This document shows, in pieces, positions 57,791 to 64,000 of a stretch of DNA of 64,000 bases. The position numbers were made by a program, and so were the translations under genes. A model generated the notes under the pieces. That model made no database searches and was not told where the DNA came from. It saw nothing but the letters and a program-made list of their open reading frames with translations. The stretch spans positions 2,715,501 through 2,779,500 of the forward strand of contig JAKTNV010000017.1 of NCBI GenBank assembly GCA_022747635.1. The letters run 5' to 3'. The number at the start of each line of letters is the position of its first letter. The stretch's first letter is position 1. This DNA is from Hetaerina americana. Its lineage: Eukaryota > Arthropoda > Insecta > Odonata > Calopterygidae.

Positions 57791-59884
57791 TTCTGTAGAA
57801 TATTTTACTTCTGGTGCAATATGTCGAGGGTTTACCCATACCCCGCGTAAATCTATACTACCTACCACAGTTATCAATCCGAGTGTTAGTTTGATAGGTG
57901 TGGGGAAAGCTCACCTAGCCGATTGTGAAATTCACAAATCCGATAAGGGGGGGGGGGACAGTCCTATCTCTATCGCGTAAGATTTCCCAGGAAGATCTGT
58001 CACTCGAAAAATCACACAGGCCGGATAAAGCTGAGTGTCCAGAGGCGTCAGCGAGAACCAATCCCGGATCCACCAGTCATTATTCCAATGGACCCCGTAT
58101 ACCCCTTGACTACCGCGTCACCATACCTTGAAAACCGCCTCAAGGGATTGGTATTTGTGTATAAATATACGTGTGTACATATATGTATGTTATGTATAAA
58201 TATGAACTTGTAATCAGGTATATATACTTGCACAAATATACAAACGCATGTACACTTACACGCCCACATGTGCCTTTCCATATCATGAGTGAGCGCGAGT
58301 AAGGCTTAAATTTCTTCTCTTAAATCAATAATGCAGCAGTGGCCAGGATTGATCCTATTATACTCGTGGTTACGGGTCGCGCGAGGAAAAAACGAGCAAC
58401 GGAATCTGTCAGTCGCTCCATCGCCCCCATTTTATGCCGGAGGTCCAATCTTCCAAATTAATTCGGAGCTACAATAACTCCCTCGGAGTCACAAGCAAAC
58501 TCGGGTATTCAGCACTCCTTCTAGTCTTGCTTTCCCTTTTCGTGTTTCAAGGGGGTCCCATTTCATTCCACCATCCACAACTGCATAGCACCATGCAAGC
58601 CACCAGCAAGGTGTGTGGCGCGGAGCGCATCTATACTAAGCACGTTCAGCGCGCGGAGAGCCGCAGCCAAACAACGTACATGACCGAGTGGTTTGTCATG
58701 AAAACGTCTTTCAGATTAAGCAACGTAAAACCATGCGTGGTGAATTCATGGAGAAGAGACTACCATAATCAACACAGAGATCACGCAAATAAACAAACAA
58801 ACTCGCCGTTCTCAAAAAAACATCCAGCATTCTAAAGAACAAAATGAATACCGACTAGGTAACAAACAGAAGAAAAGCAAAAACTCTCATCCATTAGTAC
58901 ACCTTACACCAATATCTATTACTGATATCTCATGGCAAGAGAAAAGTCAACTCTCAGGGTTTTGTCAATCATAATATTATCATTCCTCAGGCGTAATTAG
59001 TTTGATACAGCATTGTCCCCACGAAACTTTCATGTCCCTCTTCTTTATTTTCAGTTACCTTATTCATTAGATTATTCACTTACAAGGAGCAAATGAACTA
59101 ATTAGTCCCGCGCATTCCATATTAATCGTTATAGTAAAGGTTTTACGCAGACTGCAATGGAATGAGATTTTACTATGAGCGTAGAAGGAATACGAGCAGC
59201 ACAAGAGACAGGAAGTCAAAATGGAATTCCGCTTGGATACGAACGAAGTATTTGCATGGAGTGAAGTGCCTTGAATAAAATAGGAGTATGAGGAAGGTAA
59301 AATCGCAGGGGAGACAAGAATGTGGGCCGATTGAAACAGAGGCATGAAACAAGAATGCGTAGCAATTGAGGCTTTGGATAGTAAGGAGTTACGGTGACAT
59401 TGAAAATATTGAAGAACGAAGAGTGGAAATTTCCGAAGGGGGTGGTAATGAATAGTAATTTTGGAGTTATTTAATAATTTAAATGATATCACGAGGCTTT
59501 ACAGTATTCTGAAGGCCGAGCTAGTTTTGCGCTACCAAGATCAATAATAACGTGTCATTTTCAAATAGAAGAGACCTATGAACTTCGCGATAGCTAGATC
59601 TAATAGGCCAGTGCAGTAGTAATGAGGAGAAGTGGTATGAAATACATATACGAATCTTAAATCCGATCAGGATATTAAAGAAACAAGAACGTAAATGATT
59701 TACACGGAAATTATATTTATTTATCAATTAATTTAAGAAAGATAATTGATTGAATCAAGTTGTATTTTTGTCCTAAGGCCTTGAAGGAAAAAACAAACAA
59801 CATATCACAACACATTTTGCAGTTAACCAACGTGAAGTCATCTTCCAGATGAACTTTTGCATTCCTCCGCGCCAATTTTCAAGT
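57791..59884. other. intergenic stretch
   Basis: No gene recognised. A 133-codon plus-strand frame (58434-58835) contains a hydrophobic run near its residue 28 onwards (SALLLVLLSLFVF) but no known family or supporting context. A 138-codon minus-strand frame (59076-59492) is also unsupported. Confidence 0.4.
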
Positions 59885-59956
59885 GGCCTGTTGGTCTAGG
59901 GGTATGATTCTCGCTTCGGGTGCGAGAGGTCCCGGGTTCAAATCCCGGACAGGACC
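59885..59956 (+). tRNA. tRNA-Pro (anticodon CGG)
   Basis: A complete 72-nt cloverleaf without intron. Acceptor GGCCTGT with ACAGGAC (one mismatch, G2 against A71) and C as discriminator, D-arm with box A TGGTCTAGGGG (59892-59902), anticodon stem CTCGC/GCGAG with loop TTCGGGT giving anticodon CGG (reads CCG), T-arm CCGGG-TTCAAAT-CCCGG with box B (59935-59945). It is followed by a TTTTT Pol III terminator at 59961-59965. Sequence is close to insect tRNA-Pro as I know it. A free gene and not a SINE head, because the terminator follows immediately and no repeated body is attached. Confidence 0.93.
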
Positions 59957-59960
59957 TAAG

Positions 59961-59965
59961 TTTTT
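59961..59965 (+). terminator. RNA polymerase III terminator of tRNA-Pro
   Basis: A run of five T starting five bases after the tRNA 3' end. Confidence 0.85.
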
Positions 59966-60422
59966 GCCACTGAAAGAGCATAAGTTTCAAGAAATTATTA
60001 GTTTTGTTGGTGAAATTTCATCAAATTGAATATGTTGCTTAAAGCCTTCAGTAACTACTACATATTTAAAAAAATCTCTCCCTCCTGTGATAATTTTAAA
60101 TGGTGACATTAATTATCTTCCACTATGTTACCCTGTATTTACATACTTTCGCTAAGTAACAACTTTCAAAATACCATCAATGCATTTATTTTTTTTACCT
60201 CTTACAATACAATATTCTAACCTCTATTCTATCTTTATAACATCAGTAATATCATTGTACATTTAAACGACATACGCGGACGCAGCCCGAAAAATGTGGA
60301 AATCATCAGTAATATCACTTTCCTCTCGCCAGCATGCCAATGAAATCCCTTCAAATCTCTCCACGGCAATCATATTTTCTTTAATCTTTCACGATCGGTG
60401 TCTAGGTTGTCACGCCTTACAT
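59966..60422. other. AT-rich intergenic stretch
   Basis: Nothing recognised downstream of the tRNA. Confidence 0.4.
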
Positions 60423-60460
60423 CACTATATATATAAATATGTATATATATATATATATAT

Positions 60461-60557
<97 letters not shown>

Positions 60558-60570
60558 CATATATATATCC
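60423..60570. repeat. (TA)n microsatellite
   Basis: TA repeat with an internal ACACACAC segment (60460-60470) and CATATATA/GTATATA units. Confidence 0.95.
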
Positions 60571-61045
60571 TGTATCTACCATTCACGTTTGAATTAATAT
60601 TATACCTCATAATTCAAGATAGGATTAACCAGGTAATAATTAAAAAGTGGGTGATTTAATTATTTTGCTTTTGAAAATTTGCATACACTGGTGTACATGA
60701 ATAATGCGATGGAGACACTTAGCAACTTTCCGCCTAATCACGGGAGTAGAGCCGCGCCGAGAATCTGATTCATTTGGCCAGTAATCAAACTTTTAAATGG
60801 CTTGTGCTTCTTGCACTTGTCTCGTTCCAATTTGACGGCGTGGTTAATTTTTTACGATGATTTCCTGCAGTAAAAACCAAGCGAACATAAAATACCTTGA
60901 ATGGCATGTATTGTTTACGTTTGACGCTATTTAATGGCAATTATTGAGAACGTTAAAATTGCAGAAGAATATATTGTAATTGAAGTACAGTTTCATATCG
61001 TTTGGGGTGTTATCGTGCCTTGTCTATGAAACGTAGAGTTGTTGA
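60571..61045. other. intergenic stretch
   Basis: Nothing recognised. Confidence 0.4.
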
Positions 61046-61105
61046 GATTGTGTCCATCCAAAACCTACCTTGAATAGTTGACTACCTAATAATAATAATA
61101 ATTTC
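61046..61105 (+). repeat. RTE LINE 3' tip with (TAA)n tail
   Basis: 'tgtccatccaaaacctacct' (61051-61070), then 'actacctaataataataata', is the inverse of the 3' ends at 15930 and 47824. The (TAA)n run is the tail. A minimal, extremely 5'-truncated insertion. Confidence 0.6.
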
Positions 61106-61159
61106 TAAACTCGTATTAAACCGCGGAAACTCAAGTACAATGCTTTATTTCTACAGTAC

Positions 61160-61275
61160 GTACAACAATTTCAAAGTGTTAAAATAATTTGCCTTGACAG
61201 GGATTCGAATCCAGGTTCCTCCAATTCCGGTTAAGGTATATGATTTTTACGCTTTGAAGTTGTTCAATTGGTAAG
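61160..61275. repeat. palindromic pair of SINE family 1 ends
   Basis: The left half reads, on the minus strand, as SINE body plus box B (61166-61215: 'caatttcaaagtgttaaaat', then 'gccttgacagggattcgaat'). The right half carries the same body on the plus strand ('atgatttttacgctttgaag', 61231-61250). The two halves face each other. Confidence 0.6.
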
Positions 61276-61460
61276 CGCAGCGGATGGCTCCGTTATAAGT
61301 TGCTGTCACGGCATCAGTTTCTTTGGATTTGCATTAGTTTTGTTTTGCTTTGTTTTCGATTAGCTAATCACCATAATATCATTTGTGTCAAATTCCAAAG
61401 AAACTGCGGGAGATGCCGCAACAGTAACTTTTAACGGGGTCATCCGCTAATGTGCATTTC
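61271..61460. repeat. foldback element with about 65-bp inverted arms
   Basis: The left arm (61271-61335: 'agcggatggctccgttataa', 'gtttctttggattt') and the inverse of the right arm (about 61388-61455: 'aaattccaaagaaac', 'acttttaacggggtcatccg') match with a few mismatches and an 8-bp gap around a central AT-rich spacer. A related arm occurs at 53755-53800, so this is a small mobile family and not a chance hairpin. Confidence 0.6.
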
Positions 61461-64000
61461 AGATAGAAACAGTTTTATTGAATTTAATGAGTATTGGTCT
61501 TTCCGCGTGGTGTAAGTCAGATGTTGTAATTTGGATTCGAAGTTTTGTCTCTTAAGTTTCGCTCTGTTTCATCCCTCCTTTTTCTTATCGTACGCTTATG
61601 TTTCCTACATTATGATCCTTCCTCGAAATTCCGGGCTAAGGCCGCCAGAAAATGAAAGTTCGGCTTGATTTATCGCACAGGGCAATTTACGTAATGTATA
61701 GGTGGGTAGTCCTGCCATTTTCCTCTATTATCCTGCCCAAGGTTTCTGAAATCTCAGAATGGTCATTTTCTCTTCATCACTTTAAATGCCCTTGTCATTT
61801 ATTGCGAACGAGGAAGTGAATTTTGAAGTAAAAATGATACGAGGCGAAGAAAACATTGAATTATGGAAACAAACATTCATCGTTGTAGATTAATGAAATG
61901 AAGCCTAGCAATTGCTGTGGAAAAGATTTATTGTACCTGCATTGATATTTTTCCCTTTGATAGACGGTTCTTGATTGTCGAATGATTATTTTAACTATAA
62001 ATACGGAAGAAATAATACTATAGAATGAGTTAGTGCTTCCACGGCACAATTTGTTATATACGGGGGAATCAAAAGCGATGCAAGCGGTGTAATCGCTGCG
62101 AACAAATGAGTATTGCGAAAGAAAAATTATTCTGAATGTGCGGTGCGCTGAAAATATAAAATAAAATTTCACAATGATACTTCCTATCCAAGAACCTACA
62201 TATGTTAATTTGCACGTGCGTAAAAGCCATTTGAGTTTATTGTGCTACAGGCCTTGGTGTATAAAAGCATTTGGATGTGGGCGGGCTATATGTAGGTGCC
62301 CTTCTGTCCGCAGAGTATGCACAATGGAAGCAATAAATGAGGTCACATGGTCAGAAAATTGTACGTGAAAAGTCTCGGGATCATCTATATTAGATTTGTG
62401 TTTTTGATCTTGAAATTTTTGATTTTGATATGTCATCGTCTCCTGCCTTTCTTCTTGTGTACCCGTCTTTCCACCTACTAAGTTTGTTATCCGCAAAAAT
62501 ACGACGCTTTATCGAGATCGGTCCGAAGCAGATTGCAGAAGACCCGCCCGAGAGACTCGATCGAAAATATCATCACCACTGGAAAACTACAGTAATACGT
62601 TGACGGAATTGTTTCACTATGCGTCCTAATAATTGAATTTGTATTATCTTTTCGACCGGAGTACAATAATTGGTTCATATAATTGAGGACCCAAACCGTT
62701 GCGACGCCAATGCACACAAGGACGACGTCGCTGGTGAAACTTATTCCGATATCGAATGCACGCCCACTAAGTAAGTCATATGTAGCGATGACGTAACGTC
62801 ACGAGCGATTTAATTGCTGAGCGACTTGACTACTTTCGCGTTCAGGTTGTGTTTATCGCCCCGGCTGGGGTGATACGCGCCCTCAAGGATTCAAGGGAGT
62901 CTGAGGAGGAACGAATTAAGCCGCTCCAATTGGAGGAGAGACGGTTGGTTCGACTGACGAAATCCATCTCTGAGCCGCAGGCTTTCACTTTTCATTTCAT
63001 GGATTATTTTTGGAAATAAATTTTTTCGGAGGAAAGAGAGGCCCTCGTTTTGATTCTTATGTCCGCCAGCGACTACCATCAATTTGTCGCAAACTGCCTC
63101 TCCAAACTGGACGACCTTTCAATTAAATGTTTTAATTTTTGAGCCATCGAGAAATCGTCTTTGGCAGGAAGAAATATTGACTGTGAAAATTGCTAGAGCA
63201 AAATGGCATGTATTCTCTTTCTTATAAATAGCACCGCACTAAAAATTCGTTTGAGTCTATCAATATATTATGTATGAAAATGTATTCGTAAACTTATTAA
63301 AGCAATAATTTTCAGTTAGAGCTGCGTACAGCCCAAGGGTGTATAGCGCAACTTGTTCACACTATGCCCTTTGGACAGGAGAGTAGCGATATCTCTAGCG
63401 TCCGCTAAATGGACCAGAAAGTGAAGGAAGAAAGACAAATTATTCTGTGTTGGCACGGAAACATTAAGAAATGCAATTGTTACGAAGGCGTTCTGGTGAG
63501 TGTTAAAAATTAAGATGTTCTTTGACCCCTTTCAAAGTTTATACAGCAATCTTCCAATTGAGACTGAGGATTTATATTGCCCGTATTTTTGTCACTCGCA
63601 GTAGCATTGGAGTGGTTGAATGATTGGGCAGACATGGCATTAAAAGCTATTATAGTGGACTGCTCCATACGGTTCAAACCCAGTTCGATTAGGGATTGAG
63701 ACGTTTCTCAATCCAGCGGTGACTTCAATTAATCAAAGTTTGCTCTCATATGAACTTCGAGAAAAGATATATTTTAGTAATTTTGCAAATTGAAGGCTCG
63801 CACTACGAAACCGACGAAGACTGCCGCATCGTATGCCTTTCCGACCTAGCCACTCACATTTCCCCGAAAGCCCTCCCAGCCCCCCCCTCGGTACCATTCC
63901 GTAAGCCGCCAGTGTTCCCTTGCACCCGGCCCCAGATCCACCGCCTCCTTCCCGATCGGGAGGGATCGAAAGAGACCAAAAAGGAAAGGGCGACGCTCGA
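61461..64000. other. intergenic stretch, GC-rich at its right end
   Basis: No gene recognised in 2.5 kb. The last 180 bp (63820-64000) become C-rich with CpG, like the other islands, and may be the edge of another one beyond the window. Confidence 0.4.

Noticed and set aside
58434..58835. 133-codon frame with a hydrophobic run, possible membrane protein
   Set aside because: A single hydrophobic stretch without other support; chance is likely at this length.

Overview
The window reads as AT-rich, intergenic eukaryotic DNA, most likely from an arthropod and probably an insect. That inference rests on the mix of mobile elements (mariner transposons, RTE-like and CR1/L2-like LINEs, tRNA-derived SINEs, a Penelope-like element) and on a tRNA-Pro gene of insect type. 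I found no host protein-coding gene I could defend. The long open frames outside the transposons lie in low-complexity C-rich or (TA)n DNA, or have no recognisable content.

Layout, left to right. 1-800 holds the 5' part of a minus-strand RTE LINE. 3947-5022 is a broken mariner, and 12973-14305 is a near-identical longer copy on the other strand, with both ends and an uninterrupted D,D34D transposase frame. 11171-12080 is a deleted mariner of another family. 15917-17480 is an internally deleted RTE LINE with a 904-bp deleted mariner nested in it. A further mariner remnant (17878-18747) abuts the 3' end of a CR1/L2-like LINE (18748-20061). 23503-24255 is a short mariner with perfect 33-bp inverted ends inside a (TA)n microsatellite. 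27.6-36 kb is a patchwork of SINEs, LINE tails and two more decayed RTE copies (31350-33655, 34990-35700).

The most informative locus is a Penelope-like retroelement at 38703-42081. It is flanked by a perfect 12-bp target duplication, carries reverse transcriptase and GIY-YIG endonuclease domains on the minus strand, and has a tandem partial copy upstream plus an inverted terminal copy. Three copies of a minimal hammerhead ribozyme core lie in its terminal repeats. A second, older Penelope-type inverted junction is at 56012-56123. The right half has CR1/L2-like fragments (44160-46590), the best RTE copy (47824-50620, with the AP endonuclease domain), another RTE fragment (57175-57735), a tRNA-Pro(CGG) gene with a Pol III terminator (59885-59956), and a palindromic SINE/foldback cluster (61160-61460).

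Six C-rich or polypyrimidine islands (about 1.3, 9.8, 22.6, 26.8, 43 and 54 kb) interrupt the AT-rich background. A recurring theme is decay with a shared shape: four degraded mariners keep the N-terminal DNA-binding region and the C-terminal end but have lost the catalytic core. One mariner copy and the Penelope element look young.
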